This document shows positions 1-6,833 of a stretch of 9,402 bases of DNA, in pieces. Each line of letters opens with the position of its first letter. The first letter of the stretch is position 1. Made by a program: the position numbers and the translations under genes. This DNA comes from an uncultured Eubacteriales bacterium (GTDB lineage: Bacteria > Bacillota > Clostridia > Peptostreptococcales > Anaerovoracaceae). The stretch covers positions 1-9,402 of the forward strand of contig URWB01000095.1 of the NCBI GenBank assembly GCA_900551415.1, in the 5' to 3' direction. The notes below the pieces were generated by a model. The model was not told the DNA's origin, searched no databases, and saw only the letters and a program-made list of their open reading frames with translations.

Positions 1-978
1 TCCATCCAACGAATAAATCATCCCACAAGTAATTTTGGATACCCTGTCTGCAGCGCGGTGGGTCTTGTTTTGTCTGTGGGCGATTTTTTCAAGTACAAGG
101 ACAAGCATGCGTGCCTGCGGCATTTGGTGCATGAGGCCGTGGATACCATCGATCACCTGCCGCTCGCGCAGGATTTGATGGAAGAGGACTACCAGAGGAT
201 GATTACCGCGCTTTTTGAGGATAAGCAGCAATTAGCCTATCAGATGCGGCATCGGATGGAGGATATGGAGGATTATTACACGACCTGGGTACACCAGATT
301 AAAACTCCGATTTCGGCGATGCGCCTGATTTTGCAGACGGAGTTTGCCGGCAGCGCGGCGAAGCGGACAGGAACCGGAGAAGAGGCCGGAGCACTCCCGC
401 CGGCGGAGGCGGACGGACTGCGCCGCGAGCTTGAGGATGAGCTGTTCAAGATCGAGCAGTATGTGGAGATGGTGCTCTGCTATCTGAAGCTCGACGAGCA
501 GGGGACAGATTATGTGCTGCGGCGCTGTAATCTGGATGAAATCCTGCGGCAGGCGGTGCGAAAATACGCAGGACAGTTTATCCGCAGTAAAAACAAGCTG
601 CTTCTGGAGGAAACGCGCCTTGCGGTGTTGACCGACGAAAAATGGCTCAGCTTTGTCATTGAACAGCTCTTGTCCAACGCGATCAAATACACGCGCGGCG
701 GCGAGATTCACATCGCGCTGCGGCAGCCGGACACCCTGCTGATCACCGATACCGGCATCGGCATTGCGCCGGAGGATCTGCCGCGAATCTTCGAAAAAGG
801 CTTTACCGGCTACAATGGGCGCAGTGATAAGAAATCCACCGGCATCGGATTGTATCTGTGCAGACGCATCGCCGAGAATCTCGGCTGCGAAATCTCAGCA
901 ACATCCACAGTCGGCATCGGCACGACCGTCAGCCTGCGTTTCGTGAGCGAAGCTTGCAAAAATGTAAGATACGAATAG
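1..978 (+). CDS. BceS-like intramembrane-sensing sensor histidine kinase (5' partial)
   Basis: Membrane histidine kinase of the BceS/VraS-like group that senses cell-wall-active peptides through its partner ABC transporter and phosphorylates an OmpR-type response regulator. The frame is open to base 1, so the gene is cut at its 5' end; an internal GTG at 58 could start a 306-residue protein but would lose the membrane anchor. Numbering from that GTG: the end of a membrane helix runs into DFFKYKDKH (residues 9-17); the phospho-acceptor box WVHQIKTP has His79; the N box LLSNAIKY has Asn206; G1 is DTGIGIAPEDL (231-241); the F box is IFEKGFTG (244-251); G2 is STGIGLYL (260-267). All catalytic boxes are intact. 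Residues encoded before base 58 fit a short outer loop followed by the second helix, as in BceS. The extracytoplasmic part is too short for a sensor domain, which is typical of kinases that rely on the transporter for detection. The bceA- and bceB-like genes follow; the response regulator is expected just upstream. Family certain, ligand unknown. Confidence 0.9.
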   Translation, partial: SIQRINHPTSNFGYPVCSAVGLVLSVGDFFKYKDKHACLRHLVHEAVDTIDHLPLAQDLMEEDYQRMITALFEDKQQLAYQMRHRMEDMEDYYTTWVHQIKTPISAMRLILQTEFAGSAAKRTGTGEEAGALPPAEADGLRRELEDELFKIEQYVEMVLCYLKLDEQGTDYVLRRCNLDEILRQAVRKYAGQFIRSKNKLLLEETRLAVLTDEKWLSFVIEQLLSNAIKYTRGGEIHIALRQPDTLLITDTGIGIAPEDLPRIFEKGFTGYNGRSDKKSTGIGLYLCRRIAENLGCEISATSTVGIGTTVSLRFVSEACKNVRYE

Positions 979-1026
979 GAAATGTAAGCCAAAAAAATGG
1001 CGAAGCATTTCCTTTTTTGCTAAGAT
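954..1026 (+). promoter_or_regulatory. Candidate BceR-type operator and promoter of the bceAB-like operon
   Basis: The end of the kinase gene holds TTGCA-AAAA-TGTAA (954-967), one mismatch from the inverted repeat TNACA-N4-TGTAA that I recall for BceR-like regulators. The octamer AATGTAAG occurs at 961-968 and again at 981-988, exactly 20 bases apart, which would place both on the same face of the helix, as OmpR-family regulators prefer. Downstream, TAAGAT (1021-1026) is a plausible -10, and the hexamer 17 bases upstream (998-1003) is a poor -35, as expected for an activator-dependent promoter. Inference from motifs only. Confidence 0.35.
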
Positions 1027-1100
1027 AAAAATGCAAAAGGGAAGGATATATCCGTATACATGGGCAAGCATACACAGACAATCGAAAGAAAGGGAGACCA

Positions 1101-1865
1101 ATGGCTATTTTGGAAGTAAATAATTTAAAAAAAATCTACACGACCCGTTTCGGCGGCGCGAAGGTGCAGGCGTTGGCCAATGTTTCATTTACCGTCGAAG
1201 ACGGAGAGTTCGCGGCGATCATGGGGGAATCCGGCTCCGGCAAGACAACGCTTTTGAACATCCTGGCGGCTCTGGATAAGCCGACCGGCGGCGAGGTGAA
1301 ATTAAGGGGAAAAAGTCTCACAGAGCTCAAAGACTCGGAGCTGGCAGGCTTTCGGCGCGAAAATCTGGGCTTCGTGTTTCAGGATTTTAATCTGCTGGAC
1401 AATTTTAATCTGCAGGATAATATTTTCCTCCCGCTGGTGCTGGCAGGAAAAAAATATCCGGAAATGCGGCAAAAGCTGCTGCCGCTCGCCAAAGGACTCG
1501 GGATCGAGGAGCTGCTGCACAAATATCCGTATGAGGTCTCGGGAGGACAAAAGCAGCGGGCAGCTGTTGCCAGAGCCCTGATTACCGAGCCGGAGCTGAT
1601 TTTGGCAGACGAACCGACCGGTGCGCTCGACTCCAAGGCCGCTGACGAACTGCTCGATCTTTTTGAGCGCATCCACGAAAGCAGGCAGACCATCCTGATG
1701 GTAACGCACTCGGTCAAGGCGGCGAGCCGCGCGAGCCGCGTATTGTTTATCAAGGACGGAGAAGTCTTTCACCAGCTGTATCGCGGTGCGCACACGAGCG
1801 ACGAAATGTTTCAGAAGATTTCCGATACACTGACTGTATTGACGACGGGTGGTGAGCGCGGATGA
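1101..1865 (+). CDS. BceA-like ABC transporter ATP-binding protein
   Basis: Cytoplasmic ATPase of a peptide-antibiotic resistance and sensing transporter of the BceAB type (MacB/LolD-like superfamily). The 254 residues match the usual length. Visible motifs are Walker A GESGSGKTT (42-50), the Q loop FVFQ (Gln94), the signature VSGGQ (146-150), Walker B LILADEPTGALD (166-177) and the H loop with His203. The start is an ATG preceded by AAGGGAG with a short spacer. The last bases overlap the permease start in ATGA, which points to translational coupling. Upstream is the sensor kinase, giving the order kinase-ATPase-permease. By family knowledge it powers removal of, or protection from, cell-wall-active peptides (bacitracin, lantibiotics, defensins) and also transmits the transport rate to the kinase; the actual ligand cannot be read from the sequence. 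Confidence 0.93.
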   Translation: MAILEVNNLKKIYTTRFGGAKVQALANVSFTVEDGEFAAIMGESGSGKTTLLNILAALDKPTGGEVKLRGKSLTELKDSELAGFRRENLGFVFQDFNLLDNFNLQDNIFLPLVLAGKKYPEMRQKLLPLAKGLGIEELLHKYPYEVSGGQKQRAAVARALITEPELILADEPTGALDSKAADELLDLFERIHESRQTILMVTHSVKAASRASRVLFIKDGEVFHQLYRGAHTSDEMFQKISDTLTVLTTGGERG

Positions 1866-3934
1866 GAAGCAGAATTTACAGCAAGCTGGCATGGACCAAT
1901 ATCTGCAAGAACCGCAAGACTTATCTGCCGTACATGGTCAGCGCCATTGGCATGGTGATGATGTTTTTCCTTACGATCAATCTGTCCATGGATCCGCAGG
2001 TTGCGACCTTTGAGGAAGGAAACTGGATGCAGCTTATCCTGAGATTGGGTTCAATTGTGATCGGCCTGTTCTCGGTAATCTTCCTGTTCTATACGAACAG
2101 CTTCCTGATGAAGCGCCGCAAGACCGAGCTGGGACTGTATCATGTGCTGGGCATGGGCAAAACCCACATCGCGAGCGTGCTGCTCTGGGAAACTCTCTTT
2201 ACGGCTCTGCTCAGCATCGGTGCCGGCGCGATCGGCGGCATGGTGTTCAGCAAGGCGGCACAGGTGCTGCTGCTGCGGATGATGGGAAGGAGTATCGATT
2301 ATGTGTTCACACTGCAGCCGTCGGCGCTCGTATACAGCGTGATTCTGTTTGCGGCAATTTTCGCGCTCATCTACGTCAAGAGCGTGATCGAGATCAGCAG
2401 GCAAAGTACCATCGATCTGCTTTACAGCAAGGCGCAGGGGGAAAGAGAGCCGCGGGCAAATTTCGTGCTGGCTTTCATCGGCATCTTGTCTTTGGGGGCA
2501 GGGTACGTATTGGCGATGACCGTACAAAACCCGACAGACGCGATTCTGGTATTCTTCATCGCTGTCATCGCTGTCATCATCGGTACCTACTGTACTTTCA
2601 TCGCGGGCAGTGTGGCGCTGCTCAAGCTGCTGCGCAAAAATAAGAACTATTACTATCAGACCGGTCATTTCATTGCGACCTCGTCGATGATCTTCCGGAT
2701 GAAAAAGCATGGGGCGGGGCTTGCGAGCATCTGCATCCTTTCGACCATGGTGCTGGTGATGATCTCCTCGACGGCCTGTCTGTACTTTGGCGCCGGCAAC
2801 GCGATCAACGCAGCCTATCCGCGCGATCTGGAGGCGACAATCGGCATGAGGAAAACCAATGACGCGACCTTTGCGGCAGCAGGCGCAGATCTGGATCGTC
2901 TGCTTGCTGCGTCGCTTCAAAAACAGGGACTGAAGGCAAAGAACGAGATCCGCTATACGCTTTGTGCCTTTTACGGGCAAATAGAGGACGGCGTATTGAC
3001 GCCGCTTGCGGAATATACAGCGGACGGTTATACCTGCAAGGTCATGACCGCGGAGGAATACAACGAGAATTTTGGAACCCATGTAAGCTTGGAACGCAGT
3101 CAGCTGCTCTACAAGAAAAATGAGGGAAGCTTGCGAGAAACCATGCTGACGATTGCCGACAAACGTTACGCTGTCATTGGAGAAGCGAAAAAAATGATTC
3201 TGCGTGGTACCGACGCAGTAGATATGGCAAACGCCATTTATCTGGTTGTTTCAGACCGGAGTGAATTCGATCGTGTGGTGCAGGCTTTGAGGCAAAGCGC
3301 CGCAGCGGAAAGCTTTCGTCTTGTCAACTGTCGGGCGTTGAATCTGACAGAGGCAAACGGCAGTGCGGCGTCCGAAACGCGGATTTCGGCAGCGGAAGAG
3401 GAGCTGCAAAGAGAAGCTTTAAAGATGCAGGATAAACCGGACACCGCGATCGGCTCCCACAAGGGGAATCAGCCGGTCTACGCTTCGATGGATATGAACT
3501 TCCGCACCAAAGGCAGCGCGATGGAAACTTTCACGAATCTGTACGGCGGACTGTTTTTCCTGGGGATTCTTTTGAGCCTTGCGTTTCTGGGCGCAACGGT
3601 CATGATCATGTACTATAAGCAGATCACCGAGGGCTACGACGATAAGGAGCGCTTCCACGTCCTGCGTGACGTGGGGATGAGCGACCGCGAGATCCGAAAA
3701 TCGATTCGGGATCAGGTGCTCAAGGTCTTTTTCATCCCACTGCTTGGTGCCGGGCTTCATATTGCTTTTGCGTTCCACATCATCAAATTGATGATCAAGG
3801 TATTCGGCATCAGCAACACAGCACTGCTGATCTACACCACGCTGGCGTCCTTCCTGCTGTTCGCCGCTTTCTACATTGTGGTATACCTGATCACCTCCAG
3901 AGCGTATTACAAAATTGTCGCAGTGGAGCAGTAG
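1862..3934 (+). CDS. BceB-like ABC transporter permease (FtsX/MacB superfamily)
   Basis: Membrane partner of the preceding ATPase. The 690 residues are slightly longer than typical BceB proteins. Hydrophobic stretches suggest ten membrane helices at about 23-42, 61-82, 105-130, 152-175, 201-221, 226-254, 285-309, 560-584, 621-645 and 655-679. Between helices seven and eight lies a large outer domain (about 310-559, roughly 250 residues), the hallmark of the BceB family and the presumed ligand-binding part. After helix two comes KRRKTELGLYHVLGMGK (84-100), and after helix eight DKERFHVLRDVGMSDREI (594-611); both are the FtsX-type cytoplasmic coupling segments that touch the ATPase. The start ATG overlaps the bceA-like stop by four bases. 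The stop codon is immediately followed by the stop codon of the convergent TetR gene, leaving no space for a dedicated terminator. Confidence 0.93.
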   Translation: MRSRIYSKLAWTNICKNRKTYLPYMVSAIGMVMMFFLTINLSMDPQVATFEEGNWMQLILRLGSIVIGLFSVIFLFYTNSFLMKRRKTELGLYHVLGMGKTHIASVLLWETLFTALLSIGAGAIGGMVFSKAAQVLLLRMMGRSIDYVFTLQPSALVYSVILFAAIFALIYVKSVIEISRQSTIDLLYSKAQGEREPRANFVLAFIGILSLGAGYVLAMTVQNPTDAILVFFIAVIAVIIGTYCTFIAGSVALLKLLRKNKNYYYQTGHFIATSSMIFRMKKHGAGLASICILSTMVLVMISSTACLYFGAGNAINAAYPRDLEATIGMRKTNDATFAAAGADLDRLLAASLQKQGLKAKNEIRYTLCAFYGQIEDGVLTPLAEYTADGYTCKVMTAEEYNENFGTHVSLERSQLLYKKNEGSLRETMLTIADKRYAVIGEAKKMILRGTDAVDMANAIYLVVSDRSEFDRVVQALRQSAAAESFRLVNCRALNLTEANGSAASETRISAAEEELQREALKMQDKPDTAIGSHKGNQPVYASMDMNFRTKGSAMETFTNLYGGLFFLGILLSLAFLGATVMIMYYKQITEGYDDKERFHVLRDVGMSDREIRKSIRDQVLKVFFIPLLGAGLHIAFAFHIIKLMIKVFGISNTALLIYTTLASFLLFAAFYIVVYLITSRAYYKIVAVEQ

Positions 3935-4621
3935 TTAGCGGCCGCGGCTGCCCTCCATGATGTAGAGAAACTTTTCTCGAAACTTTTCCGTAAAGTGGGG
4001 AGCCAGCTCCGCGAGGTAGCTTTGTTTGGAGTCGCTGCGTGATTCCGCGATCATAGCTTCATGCAGATAGTATTGATGCAGCGCGATGATGGTTTCAATC
4101 GCGTTTGCGGCATTCGCGTCTGTCAAATAGCCTTCCGCGATCAGTTCCCGCATCATAATGGCATCTCGTTCGTACATCGTCCCAAGCTGCAGCATCTGCT
4201 TCATCTTGGGACTGAGTCCTTGCAGTTCCTGCGGGAAAAGCTCCTGATAGTAAGTCCGCAGCACGTCACCGAGCAGGTCACTATGCTTGCCGAAGAACAT
4301 GTTATGAAAAATCTCAGGCTCTTTGAAGGCATAGGCGTTAAAACAGCGGTAAATCGCGCGATATTTGTCGTAGGCTGACATATCATTCGTCAAGGCTTTT
4401 TGGAGTGAAGCAACGTACTCTCGCAGATAACGCACAGAGGCAAACAGGATGAGATGCTCCAAATCCTCAAAATAGTTGTAAAGCGTGGCGCTGTTATAGC
4501 CGACTTCAGAGGCTACCTTTCGAATAGAAACGCTCGCGAGACCACTTTCACGCAGCATTTTTTCGGCGGCCTCGATGAACAGAATCATCACACGTTTTCT
4601 CTTAATATTCATAACTTCCAT
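3935..4621 (-). CDS. TetR/AcrR-family transcriptional regulator
   Basis: A 228-residue dimeric DNA-binding repressor. The N-terminal helix-turn-helix covers about residues 10-60, with the recognition part VSIRKVASEVGYNSATLYNYF (31-51) matching the TetR pattern of a G-x-S/T-x-x-x-LYxYF helix. The remaining 170 residues are a helical ligand-binding domain with no clear subfamily signature. The first ATG is chosen because AAGGAGG sits about nine bases upstream of it; a second ATG three codons later would be too far away. The gene is divergent from an EamA exporter, and the gap holds a palindromic operator overlapping both promoters, so it very probably represses the exporter and itself and is released by a small ligand. 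Its 3' end abuts the bceB-like gene on the opposite strand. Confidence 0.93.
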   Translation of the reverse strand: MEVMNIKRKRVMILFIEAAEKMLRESGLASVSIRKVASEVGYNSATLYNYFEDLEHLILFASVRYLREYVASLQKALTNDMSAYDKYRAIYRCFNAYAFKEPEIFHNMFFGKHSDLLGDVLRTYYQELFPQELQGLSPKMKQMLQLGTMYERDAIMMRELIAEGYLTDANAANAIETIIALHQYYLHEAMIAESRSDSKQSYLAELAPHFTEKFREKFLYIMEGSRGR

Positions 4622-4648
4622 CGTATCGTTCCTCCTTCAGAAAAAGGG

Positions 4649-4677
4649 TTGACATCGTCCCATGCCTTTATTATAAT
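4649..4677 (+). promoter_or_regulatory. Consensus sigma-A promoter of the EamA exporter gene
   Basis: TTGACA (4649-4654) and TATAAT (4672-4677) are both perfect consensus hexamers with the optimal 17-base spacer. Transcription would start near 4684, inside the first operator palindrome, leaving a leader of about 50 bases. A promoter this strong needs tight repression, which fits the overlapping operator. Confidence 0.85.
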
Positions 4678-4698
4678 CTAATCGTGATTATTTTGCAA
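4670..4698 (-). promoter_or_regulatory. Divergent promoter of the TetR gene
   Basis: On the minus strand, TTGCAA (4698 down to 4693) and a perfect TATAAT (4675 down to 4670) are separated by 17 bases. The -10 overlaps the -10 of the exporter promoter on the other strand, so the two promoters face each other and cannot both be occupied by polymerase. Both lie under the inverted repeat, which predicts autoregulation. Confidence 0.65.
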
Positions 4699-4712
4699 TC
4701 GCGATTAGATTA
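4674..4712. promoter_or_regulatory. TetR operator: 16-base inverted repeat with two nested palindromes
   Basis: The left arm TAATCTAATCGTGATT (4674-4689) and right arm AATCGCGATTAGATTA (4697-4712) are reverse complements except for one position, with a 7-base spacer. Each arm carries its own palindrome: TAATCGTGATTA (4679-4690, all but the central pair symmetric) and AATCGCGATT (4697-4706, perfect). Their centres are 17 bases apart, so the site could hold two repressor dimers. It overlaps the exporter -10 and start site and the -35/-10 of the tetR promoter. Confidence 0.8.
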
Positions 4713-4732
4713 TTTTTTGGGAGCAAACTAAA

Positions 4733-5608
4733 ATGATGAAAACAAATATCCAACGAAAGGGCGAATTATTCGTATTTTTGGGCGCGCTCTTTTGGAGCTT
4801 GAACGCACCGCTCATAAAATTTATTTCTCTGGATGCCATGTTGGTCTGCGGACTTCGTTCCTTGATCGCGGGTGTCGCGCTTCTGCCGTTCCTCTTTCGC
4901 TCGAAACTTCGATTTTCCAAAGGTATGCTCGTCTACCTGATCGCCTACGCGTCCTTGTGCCTGTCAATCGTACTCGCGCTGCGGCAGACCTCGGCGGTCA
5001 TCGCGATCGGCATGCAGTACGGCAGTGTGGTCTGGCTGTTTCTCGCCGCGTCGATTCTGAATAAAAGCGTAAATAAGTCCCGTATCTTGCCGGTCGTTCT
5101 TACGACAACGGGCGTCATCATTTTTATGCTGTCCGGTATCGCGGGCAGCAACATGAAGGGCAATCTCATCGCCCTGACCGAAAGCATCTTTTTCGCGGTG
5201 ATGACCGTTGCGGCCAAAAAGGTTTCCTCCGGAGAGGCCGGAAACGCGCTTGGTCTGGTTTCCTTGGCAAATCTGTTTACAGGAATCTGCATTTTCGCGT
5301 TTTTTCCGCCGCAGTTCGCGGATATTCTGACGCTGAACGGATCGGAATGGATGCTGATGCTGATTCTCGGTATCGTGCAGGTCGCGCTGGGCTACGCGAT
5401 GTACAATCTGGGAGTCAACCTGATTTCACCGCAGAAGGCTTCCGTCATCGCAATGTGGGAAATGATTTTAGGGCCGGTCTGGACAGCGCTTTTTCTCAAG
5501 GAATACCCAAGTACCATGGTCATCATCGGCTTTGTCATTATCATCGCCGGGATTTTTTTGGACTCCAAAGCCGCTCCGGACGCGGCGGCGGGCGATGGCA
5601 GGCTGTAA
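4733..5608 (+). CDS. EamA-family (DMT superfamily) transporter
   Basis: Inner-membrane transporter of the drug/metabolite superfamily, usually exporting amino acids, metabolites or small toxic molecules. The 291 residues fit two EamA repeats of five helices each. The first repeat starts near residue 11 with a LGALFWSLNAPLIKF-type helix and ends near 135; the second spans about 143-276, with the typical end helix WEMILGPVWTALFLKEYPS (242-260) followed by a final helix and a short hydrophilic tail. The first of two adjacent ATG codons is used because GGGAG lies nine bases upstream. It is divergent from a TetR gene and carries a consensus promoter covered by the operator, so it is best read as an inducible efflux gene whose substrate (or a relative) is the TetR ligand. 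The substrate cannot be told from sequence. Confidence 0.9.
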   Translation: MMKTNIQRKGELFVFLGALFWSLNAPLIKFISLDAMLVCGLRSLIAGVALLPFLFRSKLRFSKGMLVYLIAYASLCLSIVLALRQTSAVIAIGMQYGSVVWLFLAASILNKSVNKSRILPVVLTTTGVIIFMLSGIAGSNMKGNLIALTESIFFAVMTVAAKKVSSGEAGNALGLVSLANLFTGICIFAFFPPQFADILTLNGSEWMLMLILGIVQVALGYAMYNLGVNLISPQKASVIAMWEMILGPVWTALFLKEYPSTMVIIGFVIIIAGIFLDSKAAPDAAAGDGRL

Positions 5609-5624
5609 TAATTTTTTTTGGTAC

Positions 5625-5653
5625 TTTCAAAAATCTTTCTTTTGCTGTATAGT
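5625..5653 (+). promoter_or_regulatory. Weak candidate promoter upstream of the yitT-like gene
   Basis: TATAGT (5648-5653) resembles a -10, with TTTCAA (5625-5630) at 17 bases as a poor -35. The 82-base gap after the exporter gene holds no convincing terminator, so read-through from the exporter promoter is at least as likely. Confidence 0.25.
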
Positions 5654-5690
5654 ATATGCGACAACATTCTCAGAGGAGGACTTTACGGTG

Positions 5691-6599
5691 ATGAAGGAAG
5701 ATAAACTATTTCAAAAAATAGGGATATCGTGGAAGCAAGTCGGATATTTGCTGGCGGCAAATGTCGGATTCGCGCTTGCGCTGAATTTGTTTTATGTCGG
5801 CAATAATATCGCGGCGGGAGGATTAGCCGGCATCGGTACGGTACTGAACTATTTTTTTTCCGTTCCGATCGGCTTGACGGTGTTTATCCTGAATCTTCCG
5901 ATCGTTCTGTGGGGCCTGACGATAAAGGGAAAACGCTATGTCATCATTTCGATGATTGCCATAGGCGTATATTCCGCGATTGTAGACCTGTTGTCCTTCC
6001 TGCCTTGTCTGACAGAGGATAAAATTGTGGCGGTTGTCTGCGGCGGCATCCTCTACGGAGTTTCCGCGTATTTTTCTGTAAGAGCGGGGATTTCCACCGG
6101 AGGCACCGACCTTTTGGAAAAGCTTTTGATCACCAAGTTCAAGGCTCTCACCATCGGGCAATTGCAGTTGATCATCGACGGCTCCATCGTGCTGCTCGCG
6201 ATTTTTGCCTATAAGAATATTGAAGCCGGTATTTACGCGATTCTGGCTATCGCGGTGATGGCGGTTGTAACCGACAAGATGAACAGCGGCTTTAACAAGG
6301 CTTGTATTTTTTATATTTTCGCGAACAAGAATCTGGATAAGATCTCAAACACGATTCTCACGGATATGGGACGCGGCGCAACCCTGCTGGATGGGGAAGG
6401 CCTGTATTCTCACGCGGAGAAGCGGGTTCTGTTCGTCGCGGTAAAGCCCACAGAGGTGCCGCGGCTCAAGGCGATCGTGCATAAATATGACCGCTCCGCG
6501 TTCATCATCCTGTCCCCGGCATCGGAGATCATCGGACAGGGTTTTGAAACAATCAATTTGACATCGACCATACATGATGACGATGATATAGAGGATTAG
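5691..6599 (+). CDS. YitT-family membrane protein with DUF2179 domain
   Basis: Integral membrane protein of the YitT/YpjC/YqfU/YvjA family, widespread in Firmicutes and without an established transport activity. The 302 residues match the family. An N-terminal block of about five or six helices (roughly 17-195) contains the conserved small-residue segments NNIAAGGLAGIGTVLNYFF (38-56) and RAGISTGGTDLLEKLL (131-146). The C-terminal soluble DUF2179 domain (about 226-285) begins with GRGATLLDGEGLYS and holds the alternating hydrophobic strands VLFVAVKPTEVPRLKAIV. The protein ends in an acidic tail (DDDDIED). The open frame extends upstream into the exporter gene, but GAGGAGG at 5673-5679 fixes the start at ATG 5691 or the adjacent in-frame GTG 5688, which has the better 8-base spacing. 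A strong terminator follows. Confidence 0.92.
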   Translation: MKEDKLFQKIGISWKQVGYLLAANVGFALALNLFYVGNNIAAGGLAGIGTVLNYFFSVPIGLTVFILNLPIVLWGLTIKGKRYVIISMIAIGVYSAIVDLLSFLPCLTEDKIVAVVCGGILYGVSAYFSVRAGISTGGTDLLEKLLITKFKALTIGQLQLIIDGSIVLLAIFAYKNIEAGIYAILAIAVMAVVTDKMNSGFNKACIFYIFANKNLDKISNTILTDMGRGATLLDGEGLYSHAEKRVLFVAVKPTEVPRLKAIVHKYDRSAFIILSPASEIIGQGFETINLTSTIHDDDDIED

Positions 6600-6616
6600 A
6601 CCGGATGAGACGAAAG

Positions 6617-6659
6617 AACCCTCGGGCCGCTGCCGCAGGCAGTTGGCTCGAGGGTTTTT
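6617..6659 (+). terminator. Rho-independent terminator after the yitT-like gene
   Basis: A 12-base stem pairs AACCCTCGGGCC (6617-6628) with GGCTCGAGGGTT (6645-6656), one G-T wobble, followed by a run of T to 6659. The loop contains a second, nested hairpin (CTGCC-GCA-GGCAG). Located 18 bases after the stop codon. Confidence 0.92.
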
Positions 6660-6833
6660 GATGTAAAAAATCTCGTGCATCGATTTTTTGGGAATCACGA
6701 CAAAAGCAGCTTGCGAAGCGGCGCTCATGCACGAGTGCCATGTACGCATAAAGAACTTTGAGTTCGTCATGCACGCTTTTATCCTTGTGAAAGCTTTTGT
6801 ATACAGATGCCAAAAGGAAGCTTGGCTGCCGCG
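6660..6833. other. Intergenic spacer with a repeated ATGCACG motif
   Basis: No credible gene is present between the terminator and the 3' end of the amidohydrolase gene. CTCGTGCAT (6672-6680) and ATGCACGAG (6727-6735) form a 9-base perfect inverted repeat, and the same core returns as TCATGCACG at 6767-6775. No T-tailed hairpin obviously serves the minus-strand gene that ends here; a short stem CTTTTG/CAAAAG near 6788-6815 is weak. Confidence 0.4.

Noticed and set aside
1..57. AT-rich start of the window as a second chimeric junction
   Set aside because: The frame is open and its residues fit the outer loop and second helix of a BceS kinase, so a simple truncated gene explains it.
988..1020. 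Possible hairpin terminator after the kinase gene (A-rich arm, T-rich arm)
   Set aside because: Only about five consecutive pairs around ATG/CAT with mismatches, no GC-rich stem; too weak to call.
2561..2578. Tandem 9-base repeat GCTGTCATC inside the permease gene
   Set aside because: Just two copies encoding a hydrophobic AVIAVI helix segment; no sign of function beyond coding.
2051..3082. Minus-strand open frame of 343 codons opposite the permease gene
   Set aside because: Very rich in His, Arg and Gln with no motif; antisense of a membrane protein gene in mid-GC DNA.
5532..5690. Upstream extension of the YitT frame into the exporter gene
   Set aside because: The extension translates to non-conserved sequence overlapping the exporter; GAGGAGG at 5673-5679 marks the start at 5688/5691.
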